A DNA stretch of 41,458 bases from DTU072 sp050309775 (GCA_050309775.1 JBNRMV010000006.1:1-41458); one strand, 5' to 3'; counted from the first letter of the stretch, positions 23,002 through 33,689 are shown. Program-made: numbers and translations. Notes: generated by a model from the sequence alone, not told the origin.

Positions 23002-24735
23002 TTATATTTTTAACTTCTCATTCAATGCCTTAATCTTGTCGACATCAACTTTTATGACCTTTCTGTCATAGGACAGCAGTCCGTTGCACTCATCTTCAAT
23101 GTCGCTGAGTTCGGTATATACCGTAGCGCAAAGACCCTGGGGAATAAGCGGTATAATCTGTTTTTCAAACAGATTTATGTATGCCTGCTGAAAACTTTCT
23201 TTGTCATAATACTTTCTATATCCAAAGAACTTTTTGTCATTATACATATGCCCTTTTATTTGCAATGAATAACCGCCGAATTCGCTCAGCACAAACGGCC
23301 GTTCATCTCTCTTCATTTTTATGGGACGGAAATAAATATGCGGACTCTTGAAGTCGCCTATTCCCTGGTCGTGCCAGCCGCTGGCATGGTCTATCAGCCT
23401 TGTGTTGTCCAGCTCTTTGAAAAAAGCGTATGCCTTTTTGCTGTCAAATTGCCCCCAGCCCTCATTAAAAGGCACCCACACTGCCAAAGATACGACATTA
23501 TACAGACTTTCAATCATTCTTTTGGCATCGACATAATATTCATCTCTGCCGGCCTTGTCCTCTCTTGCGAACGCCTTATACTTGCGGTCATCCATCATAT
23601 TGCCTATAAACGGGCGAATGCCTATCGTCCACATGCTGTACTCGCCGCCGCCATTTATCATGTCCTGCCACACCAGCATGCCCAGCCTGTCGCAATGATA
23701 GTACCAACGCAGCGGCTCAATCTTTATATGCTTACGCAGCATGTTGAAGCCCATTTCTTTCATTGTGGCAATGTCGTATATCATTGCCTCGTCGCTGGGC
23801 GGAGTATACATGCCGTCCGACCAATAACCTTGGTCAAGCAATCCATTGTGGAAATATGGCTTATTGTTAAGCATAATTCTGGGAATTCCGACATCGTCCT
23901 TGCCGATAGAGAACTTGCGCATGCCAAAATATGAGCTTACGCTGTCATTGTCTGTTTCTATTGTCAAATCATAGAGATAAGGATTTTCCGGACTCCATAG
24001 TTCAAAGCCTTTCAGCGCTATCTCGCACTCTCCTTTCTCATTCAAATAGTTTTCAGCCTTTGTCTGACCTTTATCTATTATTCTTACTTTTGCTTTCTCG
24101 GGAGAAAGGCTGAATGAGGCGCTGATACTTAGGCTGCCTTTGTCAATGTCGGGCGTAATCTTTATTGAAACGATATAGTTTTCGGCAACGCTTTCCAGCC
24201 AAACCGTCTGCCATATTCCCGATTGCGGCGTGTACCAAATCCCTCCACGCTTTGTCGTTTGCTTGCCCCTTGCTTGGGTGCCGCTCTCCGATGGGTCCGA
24301 AACCGCAAGCGTCAAAATGTTTTTTCCCTCAATAAGCAGGTCGGTTATGTCAAAACTGAACGGATAATATCCGCCTCTGTTTTGCCCGGCAAATTTGCCG
24401 TTTAGTTTTACTTCGCAGAGATAATCGACTGCGCCAAAGTGCAGTATTGTTCTGTCCTTTTTGAAATCTTCGGGCAATTCAAACTCTTTTGAGTAATAAA
24501 GAATGTCATCTTTTGTGACTATTCTTTCCACACCCGACAAAATGCATTCCGGTGAAAACGGCACCAATATGTTGCCCTGATAACCGTTGAATTCCTCATT
24601 CCTGTTGTATATGGCGTACTGCCACTCTCCGTTCAAACAAAAATAGCTGTCACGCTGCAACTGCGGACGAGGATACTCACATAGCGGTGAGGTCTTGTCA
24701 ATATTTTCTCCGAATTTTGTAAAAAGCTTTGTCAT
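23002..24735 (-). CDS. Glycoside hydrolase family 2 (beta-galactosidase/glucuronidase-like)
   Basis: The protein has 577 residues and no signal peptide, so it is probably intracellular. The order is a sugar-binding jelly roll (about 20–185, with GIWYTPQSGIWQTVWLE), an Ig-like beta-sandwich (185–285), then a TIM barrel. The acid/base is Glu425 in VPFNEGWGQFD and the nucleophile is Glu485 in VLSEFGGYS, both typical of GH2. It lacks the C-terminal domains of large LacZ enzymes. The natural substrate could be a beta-galactoside, glucuronide or mannoside. AGGAGG lies before the ATG, but the BspA terminator directly precedes that site and leaves no room for a promoter. The ABC exporter genes follow after 41 bases. 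Confidence 0.9.
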   Translation of the reverse strand: MTKLFTKFGENIDKTSPLCEYPRPQLQRDSYFCLNGEWQYAIYNRNEEFNGYQGNILVPFSPECILSGVERIVTKDDILYYSKEFELPEDFKKDRTILHFGAVDYLCEVKLNGKFAGQNRGGYYPFSFDITDLLIEGKNILTLAVSDPSESGTQARGKQTTKRGGIWYTPQSGIWQTVWLESVAENYIVSIKITPDIDKGSLSISASFSLSPEKAKVRIIDKGQTKAENYLNEKGECEIALKGFELWSPENPYLYDLTIETDNDSVSSYFGMRKFSIGKDDVGIPRIMLNNKPYFHNGLLDQGYWSDGMYTPPSDEAMIYDIATMKEMGFNMLRKHIKIEPLRWYYHCDRLGMLVWQDMINGGGEYSMWTIGIRPFIGNMMDDRKYKAFAREDKAGRDEYYVDAKRMIESLYNVVSLAVWVPFNEGWGQFDSKKAYAFFKELDNTRLIDHASGWHDQGIGDFKSPHIYFRPIKMKRDERPFVLSEFGGYSLQIKGHMYNDKKFFGYRKYYDKESFQQAYINLFEKQIIPLIPQGLCATVYTELSDIEDECNGLLSYDRKVIKVDVDKIKALNEKLKI

Positions 24736-24750
24736 TTATCCTCCTAAGAC

Positions 24751-24791
24751 AAAAATTTCCCCTTGCAAAAGATTGTATCTTCTGCAAGGGG
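24751..24791 (-). terminator. Terminator after the BspA-like gene, abutting the GH2 RBS
   Basis: The minus strand reads CCCCTTGCAGAAGAT, loop ACA, ATCTTTTGCAAGGGG, a 15-bp stem with one G·U pair, then AAATTTTTG. It begins 33 bases after the BspA-like stop. The GH2 ribosome binding site AGGAGG starts six bases after the T-run. Confidence 0.82.
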
Positions 24792-24823
24792 TATTTTTAT
24801 TTTTCAGTCATTTATTCAAGCGC

Positions 24824-27800
24824 TTAGGTTTCCCACTTGACATAAAGTTTCAGCGGCACTTCGTCCTGAATAACTTCAATTTTACCGCCGGCGGCAAATT
24901 GCGAGGTAATATCAAAGTTCGGATTTCTGAAGAATCCTGCAGACATTCCTCTGCCCTCGTCGTCCTGGATACTTGGAAGTTTTGCTGCGGTGAGGAATTC
25001 TGCTCTAATGTCATATCCTGTAAGGTGTTTTTCCTCCCCGACGCGGGTAATGGAGTAGAACTGGACCAACGGGAAGCTCTGTTCGCCTCTGACATATATG
25101 TTTGATGATTTTGCGACCTTTTCGCCGCCCCATGCCGTCTGATAGTCCTCTACTACGGTTATTTCCGTTCTTGTTCCGTCCGGCTCTATTTCTACTCTGC
25201 TGATGCCGTTGTTTACATAAATTCTTAGCTTTTGATGCACGGAATAGTTGAACGAATTTGCGTTGATTGTCGGCGGCTTTGCTGTGCTGATGGTTACATT
25301 GGCAAGTTTTGCGCAGCCCTGGAATGCGTTTGCGCCAATTGATTTAATTTGTCCTTGCATCTGTATGCCATACATGTTGATGCATTCGGCAAAAGCACCG
25401 TCAAGTATATGGGTTACATTTGTAGGAAGTTTTACTGTCAGCAAGCTGTTTGTGATAACACTGCCCAACGCGGCGCAGCCTCTGAAGGCATCTTTGCCTA
25501 TCGTCGTGAGGTTGCGGTTGTTGCTTGAGAAGGTTACGGTCTTCAGACCTTGGCATGCCTCAAAAGTAGAAGTTTTGATTTCCTTGAGTCCGTCAGGTAT
25601 GAATATGGTTTCCAAACTCTTTGCGCCCTTGAATGCTCTTTCTCCAAGATTCTTTAAATTGCTGTTTGCGCTGAATGTTGCGATTTTGAGCGCTGAGCAT
25701 TGTTCAAAAGCGCCCATGCCTATTTGCTCCACAGTGTTGGGTATGGTTATTGTATCAAGTTTGGAGCTATGCGCAAATGCGCTGTCGCCGATTACTTTCA
25801 GCGTGCTACCCTCGGCAAAATTGATGGCAGTGAGGTCCAAGCAGCCGTAGAAAGCGCTCTTTCCTATGCTTGTCACCGACGCCGGAATGTCTATCGTGGC
25901 TAGGTTGTCGCAACCATAGAATGCGTTTTCGTCAATCCTAAGCAGTGAATTATGAAGCGTTATGCCGGTAAACTGCGCATTGTTGAATGCGTTGTAGCCT
26001 ATTACTTTGATGTCATTCGGCAAGGTCAGATAATCGCTGCCACCTTTATAGCTTACCAGTATATTACCGGCAACGATATATTCGCTGGTTTCGAGGTTCA
26101 TGGCGTCAATCCATGAAGTATCGTTAAACACTTCGTTTGCGATGTCCATAAGCGCGCTGCCCGTATTAAATATTATGGTGGTTATGGAAGAGCAGCTTTC
26201 AAAAGCGTCTTCGTTTATTCTGCGCACACTTGCCGGAATAGTCAACTGTACTATGTTGTCAAGGTCATTGTTCTTGAATGCTTTGACGCCAATTACTGTA
26301 ACTGTCGAAGGTATGGTCACCTTGTCTTCAAAACCGTTGTAGCTGAGAATATATGACTCCGAACCTGCCAGTTTGAACTCTGAAGTCATATTTTTGAACC
26401 ATGCGGTGTTGTCAAAAGCTCCATAAGCGACATATTCCAGTTGGCTGACTTCATTTGCATTGAGTTCATTTGGCGTACCAAATATTATGTTGCTCAATCC
26501 GCCAAAGACTCCGCCCGGTTCAACGGTCACATTGTTGTCAAACGCTCCCTCATATATTTCGGTTACGGAATGAGGTATGGTCAGTTCCTTTAATTTCGTT
26601 CCATAGAAAGCGTTTGCAAGAATCTTCTTTGTGTTCTCATTTATGATGTAGGTCGAAACGGCTTTCCCGTCGGCTTGGCGCGCTCTGGGATAAGCGGCAA
26701 CTGCGCTGCCGTTTGCGGCATACAGTACACCGTCAATGGCTGTAAGGTACGAATTCTGACCAAGCACAACAAATTCTTCAAGTTTTGAAAAATCCTTGAA
26801 TGCATTGTTGGTTATGTTGAATCCGCCGCCTGCGGTAAAGATGACCTTCTTTATGCTTTGCGTGTTGTTTTCGTTAAATACCCCGCTGTTGACTCCGATA
26901 ATGGGTACCGATTCATTTGCAAGGGTAACAGATGAGCCGATAATAAGTATTCCTTTCTCTTGTATTACCCTTAGTATTCTTTCTTTTTCGTCCTTTTGTG
27001 GGTCGTCTGACGCAATATTTCCTCCTGTCGGAAGATAGCTGCTTATGACAACTCCCGTGTTGTCAGAATTGGGCGTATAGGTCATACCGATAAAGTCATT
27101 TACTTCTCTCTTGTTGGATAGCCATACCGGTTTCAATTCCATGTCCTTGACAACCTTGTGAGGCAGCGTTATCAAAGCGTCGTTGTCGTAGTTGTCGGTC
27201 CAACCCAGCAGTGTGTGGTCTTTATATACGGTATAAAGGTCTTGCTCTGTCAGCCATTCCTTGTTCATGGGAGAGATGGATGATGCGCCCGGCACATGAG
27301 AAAAGTCAAATGATACCGTGGGCAACTCTCCTGCGGGGAACAAGCGGTTGGACACTGATTCGCCCCAGAAATACTTGTACAGCTCAATACTTATGTTGTC
27401 ATTTTCAATATATATCCTCAAGTAAGAAGATGTTCCTCTGAAAGCATTGGGGTTGATGAGTTCAGTTCCTACGAACACTCCCGGATTCTCGCTCAACCAT
27501 TCCGCCAGCGTGCCTTCCTCAATAGCAACCCTCACGGAAATGTCTTGTTCTTCGCTAAGTTCTTCATAGCTCCTTCTTGCAACGGTTACTTTTGTCAGAT
27601 TGCGGCTGCCGTCAAACAAAGAGGCGTCAATGGCAGAAAGGTCTGCGCCAAGTTCGACTGTTTCAAGGCCTTCACAATTTGAGAAGGCATATACGCCTAT
27701 TTTTGTTACGCTTGACGGAACGACAATTATGTTCGGATATTCACATCCGGCAAAAGCATATTCGCCTATTTCAAGCAAGCCTTCAGGAAGCAATATAGAA

Positions 27801-30800
27801 GCTATGTTGCTGTTCTCAAAGGCGCGTGGGGCAATATATTTTATTTGCGCCGGCACGACGACATTGGGCTTGTCTTGGCTGGATATCTTTTGTCTATATT
27901 TCAGCAGTACATTACCTATATATATAAGTACGAATTCTTCGCCTTCTGGCGCTTCTCTATTGTACCACGGTGTGTCCGTAAGGGCGTCTGCCGCAACTTC
28001 TTTCAGCGCGCTGTTGCCGCCTGCGGTAATGCTTTCAAGCACCGTGCAGCCTTTGAAAGACTCGGCTCCCAACGCAACCACTGATTCGGGGAGAATAACA
28101 TTGCTGAGGTTGTTGGCGCCGTAGAATGTCTTTGCTTTTATTTGGGTGAGCGCGGTATTTTCAAGAGATATACTTGACAAAGCGCTGCATCCCTCAAAAG
28201 CCGATGCGCCCAGTTCCGTAAGAGCCGACGGCAGCGCAAACTGTTGCATTGCCGTTCCCAGGCTGACGCAACCAAAGAAGGCTTTTTCGCCGATTTCTCT
28301 GACGGCATTGCCGCTGAATTCCACCTTTTGCAGGCTGGTATTCTCGTAAAAAGCCCGCTTACCTATATATGTGACAAGCCTTGGTATGGTTATTTCTTTG
28401 AGATTGTAGCAAGCCTCAAACGCAGAATCCTCAATTCTTACAAGTTTGCTGTCGGCGCCGATTCTTATTTCTTCAAGAGCGCTGTCTTTGAATGCGTTCT
28501 TATCAATTATAGTAACAAAGTCAGGCAAATCGACAATGAACTTCTCTTGGTCGGGCGCTTTTTTGCCTTCGTATTTCAGCAATACGGTACCTGCAAGCAC
28601 GAACTCGTCTTGTTGTCTGAGCCATGCCGTTCCGTAAAAAGCGTCTACGCCGACTTCTTTAATCTGGCTGGGGTTGCCTGCGGAATTGGCAAATTCTATG
28701 TTTATCAATGAAGTACAGTTGTAGAAAGCTCCATCGCCGATAAACTCAATAGCCGCATGAATTTCTACGGTGACAAGGTCGGTGTCATTGGCAAACAGGT
28801 TTGCTCTGACGGCTACGGCATTTGTGGGAAGCGTCACCAAGTTTTGGTTTTCTTTCTTGACATATTCAACAATCAATCTGCCGGCAACGACAAAATTCTG
28901 TTGTGAGTCTTTTTGTTTTACATACCAGTCGGTATCGCTGAAAGAGTTTATTTCGGCATATCTCAATTGGCTGCCCACTTCAAACTCAATGTCAAGCAGC
29001 GCACAGCCGGCAAAAGCGTTTGCGCCGATGCCGCGTACTGCCTGCGGTATAAAGATGTACTTGAGATTTGAGCAGTCTTCAAATGCCCCAATATCAATGT
29101 CGATTACCGAATAAGGCAAAACTATTTCTGTCAGTCTGTCCATTTCGGCAAAAGCATTTTTGCCTATGTATTTCAGATAATGTCTGCCGTTCAGGTCAGG
29201 CACAAATCTGATTTCTGTTATGTTATCATTGCCTTCAAAAGCCTCGTCGCCTATCATAACAAGCGGATAGCCGCCGTACACAGCAGGTATGACCAGTCTT
29301 GTTTCGTTGCCGCTGTACTTTTTCAGGATATAGCCGCCAAGCGCTGAACTATACTCCATGTCGTCGATGCTGACATCATAAAGCGAACCTTCCTCCGTCC
29401 TCACCCATCTTGCGCGCAGCGTTGTGCTTTCGCCTGAGCGGAAAGGATATGTTACCGGAGTCCATACGGAGGCCTCAGATTCGTACACCCAGCACACAAA
29501 GACATAGCCCGGGAAGCTATCTTTGAATGTCGCAGATATGTCGTCCTCGTAAAGAACGGCTGTTTTGCGTGAATCAATTTTGAGATTTTTCATGCTCTCT
29601 ATGACTTGACCGTCAATATCTTCATTTACTATGAAACTTATTTCGGGAGAATCTTTTTGGTCTTTTATTTGGCTCTCGTACTGGCTCCATATTGTTTTAT
29701 AATTTTCGATTATTTCTCCATCGCTGCTTTCGACATAAATGTAGACAGTGCTTCCGAATACATTATCACCTAAAGTAGCAGGCTCTTCGTTCCAAACCCG
29801 CAGATAAACCAATGAATCGCAGCCGGCAAAAGCATTATTTCCTATCGCAGCTGTGCCGATGGCAACACCTACGCCGACTCTGGCAGGCAACTCAAGTACG
29901 GGCAGCGCCGAGCAATTCTCAAACGCCGACGCTCCGATGGTTGTAAGAGAAACGGACAGCGTTGCTTTTGTCAGCGCTATACAGCCATAAAATGCTTCCT
30001 TACCTATGGTCTTTACGGCGGCAGGAAGAATTATTTCTTGAAGCGAAATACAGTTTTTGAAAGTGTAGTCGCTGATTGCGGTAATAGCCGAACTTTGAAG
30101 CATAACTGTCTTCAGTAATGCTGCGCCTTCAAATGCGCCTTCGCCTATTGTATTGACGGATACGGGAATTGCTATGCTTTTTATGTTAGTGTTTTTGAAA
30201 GCGCCGGCGCGGATAATTTCCAGCGTTGAAGGCAATATGATGCTTGTCAGCGAAGCTGCGGCGCTATTGTTAAACAATTCGGCATCCAGAACTTCGACTC
30301 CTTCAGGTATTGTCAAAGTAGTGACCTCTATGACCTCTCCATCTTCGTCAAGCACATCTTTATATTCAAATGCCGTATCGGATATGATAATAAGATTGCG
30401 GTTTATGTACCACGGAGTATCATAAAAAGCATTGAGATTTATTTCGGTGCCTATCTTGTCGTTGCTTGCTTCGGCTCTTTGAATAGTCGCAAAACTAATG
30501 CTCTCAAGCGCAGAACAGCCTAGGAACGCATATTCGCCCAGGAACATCAGCTTGGCTTGTATGTCAAGCGATGCAAGAATGTCGCAGTTTGCGAAAGCAT
30601 ATGCCTCTATCTTCGTAACAGCATATTCTCCCAATTTTTCCGGAACAGTAATGGTTGTTCTTTGGCGGTCGGCAGCAACGATAGTCGCTTTTCCGTCATA
30701 AATTGTGTATGTCAAGCCGCTTTCGGCATCATAAAAACTTTCGTCATCATATTCTTCGGGTTTTACTATTGCCGAACTAAATTCTGTTACGGCGGTGTAA

Positions 30801-33499
30801 AGCTCAAGATATTCTGTGGGAACATACAACTTCCACAGCGTTGCGCTTATGGGATTTGTTGCGATAGCGGGAACATCGCCCAAGAATTCAATTACGGCTA
30901 TTAACATTGAATTCAATGCGTTGTCCTCAAGTTCCGCCACCGTTGACGCAACCGTCAGGTTTGCAATAATGGCGTCCTTAAAAGCTGATGCTTTTATGGT
31001 GACTACATCTTCCGCAATGGCGTATTCCTCGGCTATTTTGCCTGCCGGGTATGCAATCAAAGCTGTCATATCTTTGCTGAAAAGCACACCGCCAACCGAA
31101 ACAAAAGCCGCATTTGCCGAATCGACTTCAATTGCTTGAAGTTTCAGCGCGCCGTCAAAAGCCAGCGCAGTTATGGAAGTAAGCGTTTCGGGAAGAACGA
31201 TATTTAATAAATTGTTACAGTTCTCGAAAGCCGTATCTTTTATTTGGGTGATGCCTGTTGTGACATCGTCCTCGGTTTCCGTTAGGAAAATAACGCTTGT
31301 CAAGGAAGAGCAATTTATGAATACTTGCGACTCAAGCGTCGACAGCGCGGCGCCCAATGTCACCGCAGTAAGGTTTTTGTTGTTTTCAAAGGCTCTTTCG
31401 CCGATTGTGGCTATTGCCGGCAGAGATACTTCTATAAGCGCTACGCGCGCAAATGCCAATTCCGCAATTGCAGCAAGCTCGGCTGTGCCGGTTATGGAGG
31501 TCAGCTTGTCGCAGTCCGCAAATGCATTTTCGCCGATTGCGGCAACTTTGTCGCCCAAGTCAATCGATGTCAGCCCTGCGCCTGCAAATGCGCCGTTGCC
31601 TATTGAAGTGACGGAAGACGGCAAGACGATTGAAGAAAGCGACACACAGCCATAGAATACATTATCTCCGATAGCCGTAATACTGCTGTTTTCTGCAAAA
31701 GTCACGGAAGACAGACTTGTATTCATATAAAATGCGCCTGAGCCGATTGAGGTCACCGAAGCCGGAATAACTATGGATTCAATTTGGCAGCCTTCAAAGG
31801 CATTTGCACCGATGGTCCTCAAGTTGGCGGGCAACTGAAGCTCCCCTGACAACTTGCTATTTTCTTCGGAACCCGCCGCTCCTATATCCTTTTTGAAAGC
31901 GGCTATGCCTATGCTTGTTATGTTGGCTCCGAAATATATTTTTTCGATGGGCTTATCCTCAAAAACTCTGTCCCCTATACCGACAACATCGGCTCCGCCA
32001 AATCTGTCGGGAATATATACTATCGGGTCATTGGCGTTATATCCGATTACTGTTCTTGTGCCGTTTACTATTTCTGAATAAACCAGTTCGCTATTGCCGT
32101 TTTTGGTGTCAATCCACTTTGAATAAAATGTTGTGGGAGTGGTAACCGTATACGGCAATGCTATGATATTTTGCAATGCGGCGTCTGTGTATATTCCAAG
32201 CAGTATATTTCCGCTCTTTTGTTTCAGCTCGCCAAGGTTTTCGGCGGTGATGACGGTGTTATAATTTCTTGTAATAATCTCAGGTGTGGCGCCGTCATAG
32301 AAAGTTATGGCTATGGATTTGGGCACAAATACCGCCGTAAATTCCATATCGCTGGTTATGTTGGTTAAAGAACCACCCAGCCATTCTCCTGTAAATTCAT
32401 GGCCCGTCTTTGCTATAGGAGAAGAGGGCGGCGCGGCATTGTCGCCGTGATTTACGGTTTGTTGGCTTATTATTGCGCCTTCGTCATTCTTAAACACTAC
32501 ATTATAGGAAAAGATAGTCGCATCAGCTTCTATAATTAAATCCATCTGAACATTGGTGTATGAGGATTTCCAGCCGCCAAAATTGTAGCCGTGCTGGGCC
32601 AGCTGAGCGCTTGCTGCGGCTGCGCCCTTTGCGCTGCCGCCGTGGCGGACTTTTTCGCCGGCGCCATTCAGCGCAACGATATTGTTGTTTTTATCCCTAA
32701 AGACAAACTTCACCGTATGCTCGACATAAAAAACTTTCATTGTGACGATGACATTGCCGTTGACTATGTATTTTTCAAAATCCAACTGGTTGTTGCCGAC
32801 CATCCACTGCCAATCTTCAATACCCTCGGGAGCCGTATAGCTGATGCCGCCGGGAATGCGGCTGCCTTTCTCAACCTGCATTGTGCCTACTGTAACATCA
32901 TTGAAATCTTTGAATGTGACTGTATATATCGGAATGTCCTGCGAATAATTTGCTTTTACTGTTATTGAGCTTTCGATAGCGGAAAACGAAACTTGTTCGT
33001 TTACTGCATTTACCCAGCCGTCTGCAACCATGCCCTCAATGACGGGATGCGCCGGAGGTGTAACGCTGCCGCCTTTCAGTGTGGTAATTTCTTTTATGGT
33101 ATTTTTGTTCCTGTCTTGGAATGTGACGGTGACCAGGTCCGCGTCATCGTCAAACAATGTCACGGTAAAAGTTGTGGTCTTTTTGCCGTATATCAAAGTT
33201 ATGTTCTTATCATTGCCGCCTGTTTTGAGGCTTTCCCTTGACTCGGTCGTCAGCATGCTGGCAGAGGCCGCGACATAGCTTTGGTTGCCGTCTGTGTCTG
33301 TCACAAGAATGGATACCTTCGTAATGTCAAACTCACTGACTCTGACATTTTGCGGAATGGTGTCCTCAACAATACTGATACTTGCGACATCGACTTTGTT
33401 GCATGCCGAAAGCGTAAGCAAGGACAGGGAAACAAGAAGGATGAGAATCAATAAAATTCTAAGCTTTGATGCCTTTCCCTGTGTGAAGTGATTTTTCAT
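24824..33499 (-). CDS. Giant BspA-like leucine-rich-repeat lipoprotein
   Basis: The protein has 2891 residues. The N-terminus is a lipoprotein signal (KLRILLILILLVSLSLL, lipobox LSAC with Cys33), so it should be tethered to the outer face of the membrane. Residues ~60–490 hold about five InlB/Listeria-Bacteroides-type repeats (for example VTFKDFNDVTVGTMQVEKG and HGYNFGGWKS). BspA-type LRR_5 blocks follow at about 500–1280, 1370–1990 and 2150–2755, with units such as SIGSGAFYMNTSLSSVTFAE. Two further InlB-like segments separate the blocks, at about 1286–1370 and 2046–2136. Six short inserts of the D-T-P-W-Y type interrupt the repeats. No LPxTG or S-layer anchor is seen. Such proteins bind host or glycan ligands or other bacteria. 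The ATG at 33499 is chosen because GGGAGG lies before it and the lipoprotein signal follows. Confidence 0.9.
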   Translation of the reverse strand: MKNHFTQGKASKLRILLILILLVSLSLLTLSACNKVDVASISIVEDTIPQNVRVSEFDITKVSILVTDTDGNQSYVAASASMLTTESRESLKTGGNDKNITLIYGKKTTTFTVTLFDDDADLVTVTFQDRNKNTIKEITTLKGGSVTPPAHPVIEGMVADGWVNAVNEQVSFSAIESSITVKANYSQDIPIYTVTFKDFNDVTVGTMQVEKGSRIPGGISYTAPEGIEDWQWMVGNNQLDFEKYIVNGNVIVTMKVFYVEHTVKFVFRDKNNNIVALNGAGEKVRHGGSAKGAAAASAQLAQHGYNFGGWKSSYTNVQMDLIIEADATIFSYNVVFKNDEGAIISQQTVNHGDNAAPPSSPIAKTGHEFTGEWLGGSLTNITSDMEFTAVFVPKSIAITFYDGATPEIITRNYNTVITAENLGELKQKSGNILLGIYTDAALQNIIALPYTVTTPTTFYSKWIDTKNGNSELVYSEIVNGTRTVIGYNANDPIVYIPDRFGGADVVGIGDRVFEDKPIEKIYFGANITSIGIAAFKKDIGAAGSEENSKLSGELQLPANLRTIGANAFEGCQIESIVIPASVTSIGSGAFYMNTSLSSVTFAENSSITAIGDNVFYGCVSLSSIVLPSSVTSIGNGAFAGAGLTSIDLGDKVAAIGENAFADCDKLTSITGTAELAAIAELAFARVALIEVSLPAIATIGERAFENNKNLTAVTLGAALSTLESQVFINCSSLTSVIFLTETEDDVTTGITQIKDTAFENCNNLLNIVLPETLTSITALAFDGALKLQAIEVDSANAAFVSVGGVLFSKDMTALIAYPAGKIAEEYAIAEDVVTIKASAFKDAIIANLTVASTVAELEDNALNSMLIAVIEFLGDVPAIATNPISATLWKLYVPTEYLELYTAVTEFSSAIVKPEEYDDESFYDAESGLTYTIYDGKATIVAADRQRTTITVPEKLGEYAVTKIEAYAFANCDILASLDIQAKLMFLGEYAFLGCSALESISFATIQRAEASNDKIGTEINLNAFYDTPWYINRNLIIISDTAFEYKDVLDEDGEVIEVTTLTIPEGVEVLDAELFNNSAAASLTSIILPSTLEIIRAGAFKNTNIKSIAIPVSVNTIGEGAFEGAALLKTVMLQSSAITAISDYTFKNCISLQEIILPAAVKTIGKEAFYGCIALTKATLSVSLTTIGASAFENCSALPVLELPARVGVGVAIGTAAIGNNAFAGCDSLVYLRVWNEEPATLGDNVFGSTVYIYVESSDGEIIENYKTIWSQYESQIKDQKDSPEISFIVNEDIDGQVIESMKNLKIDSRKTAVLYEDDISATFKDSFPGYVFVCWVYESEASVWTPVTYPFRSGESTTLRARWVRTEEGSLYDVSIDDMEYSSALGGYILKKYSGNETRLVIPAVYGGYPLVMIGDEAFEGNDNITEIRFVPDLNGRHYLKYIGKNAFAEMDRLTEIVLPYSVIDIDIGAFEDCSNLKYIFIPQAVRGIGANAFAGCALLDIEFEVGSQLRYAEINSFSDTDWYVKQKDSQQNFVVAGRLIVEYVKKENQNLVTLPTNAVAVRANLFANDTDLVTVEIHAAIEFIGDGAFYNCTSLINIEFANSAGNPSQIKEVGVDAFYGTAWLRQQDEFVLAGTVLLKYEGKKAPDQEKFIVDLPDFVTIIDKNAFKDSALEEIRIGADSKLVRIEDSAFEACYNLKEITIPRLVTYIGKRAFYENTSLQKVEFSGNAVREIGEKAFFGCVSLGTAMQQFALPSALTELGASAFEGCSALSSISLENTALTQIKAKTFYGANNLSNVILPESVVALGAESFKGCTVLESITAGGNSALKEVAADALTDTPWYNREAPEGEEFVLIYIGNVLLKYRQKISSQDKPNVVVPAQIKYIAPRAFENSNIASILLPEGLLEIGEYAFAGCEYPNIIVVPSSVTKIGVYAFSNCEGLETVELGADLSAIDASLFDGSRNLTKVTVARRSYEELSEEQDISVRVAIEEGTLAEWLSENPGVFVGTELINPNAFRGTSSYLRIYIENDNISIELYKYFWGESVSNRLFPAGELPTVSFDFSHVPGASSISPMNKEWLTEQDLYTVYKDHTLLGWTDNYDNDALITLPHKVVKDMELKPVWLSNKREVNDFIGMTYTPNSDNTGVVISSYLPTGGNIASDDPQKDEKERILRVIQEKGILIIGSSVTLANESVPIIGVNSGVFNENNTQSIKKVIFTAGGGFNITNNAFKDFSKLEEFVVLGQNSYLTAIDGVLYAANGSAVAAYPRARQADGKAVSTYIINENTKKILANAFYGTKLKELTIPHSVTEIYEGAFDNNVTVEPGGVFGGLSNIIFGTPNELNANEVSQLEYVAYGAFDNTAWFKNMTSEFKLAGSESYILSYNGFEDKVTIPSTVTVIGVKAFKNNDLDNIVQLTIPASVRRINEDAFESCSSITTIIFNTGSALMDIANEVFNDTSWIDAMNLETSEYIVAGNILVSYKGGSDYLTLPNDIKVIGYNAFNNAQFTGITLHNSLLRIDENAFYGCDNLATIDIPASVTSIGKSAFYGCLDLTAINFAEGSTLKVIGDSAFAHSSKLDTITIPNTVEQIGMGAFEQCSALKIATFSANSNLKNLGERAFKGAKSLETIFIPDGLKEIKTSTFEACQGLKTVTFSSNNRNLTTIGKDAFRGCAALGSVITNSLLTVKLPTNVTHILDGAFAECINMYGIQMQGQIKSIGANAFQGCAKLANVTISTAKPPTINANSFNYSVHQKLRIYVNNGISRVEIEPDGTRTEITVVEDYQTAWGGEKVAKSSNIYVRGEQSFPLVQFYSITRVGEEKHLTGYDIRAEFLTAAKLPSIQDDEGRGMSAGFFRNPNFDITSQFAAGGKIEVIQDEVPLKLYVKWET

Positions 33500-33573
33500 T
33501 ATGGACCTCCCAAATAGCGTCAATTGATTTAGCTTTAGTTTCGTACATAGATTGCACAATAATAGATATAACA

Positions 33574-33602
33574 AATATATCATATAACAAAATAAAAATC
33601 AA
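33574..33602 (-). promoter_or_regulatory. Possible promoter of the BspA-like gene
   Basis: Minus-strand TTGATT (33602–33597) and TATATT (33579–33574) are 17 bases apart in a very A/T-rich region. The resulting leader would be about 68 bases. A/T-rich DNA gives such matches easily, so this is tentative. Confidence 0.4.
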
Positions 33603-33689
33603 GAGCAATTTTGTACTTTACTCTTATTGAATTATATTTAATATATTATTAAGGGCAGCCAATAATTGACATAATTTTGCGGCTTTTGT

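Noticed and set aside
24850..33490. Many long open frames on the plus strand opposite the giant BspA-like gene.
   Set aside because: They track the repeat structure of the minus-strand gene, lack ribosome binding sites and resemble no family; they are antisense shadows of a repetitive coding sequence.
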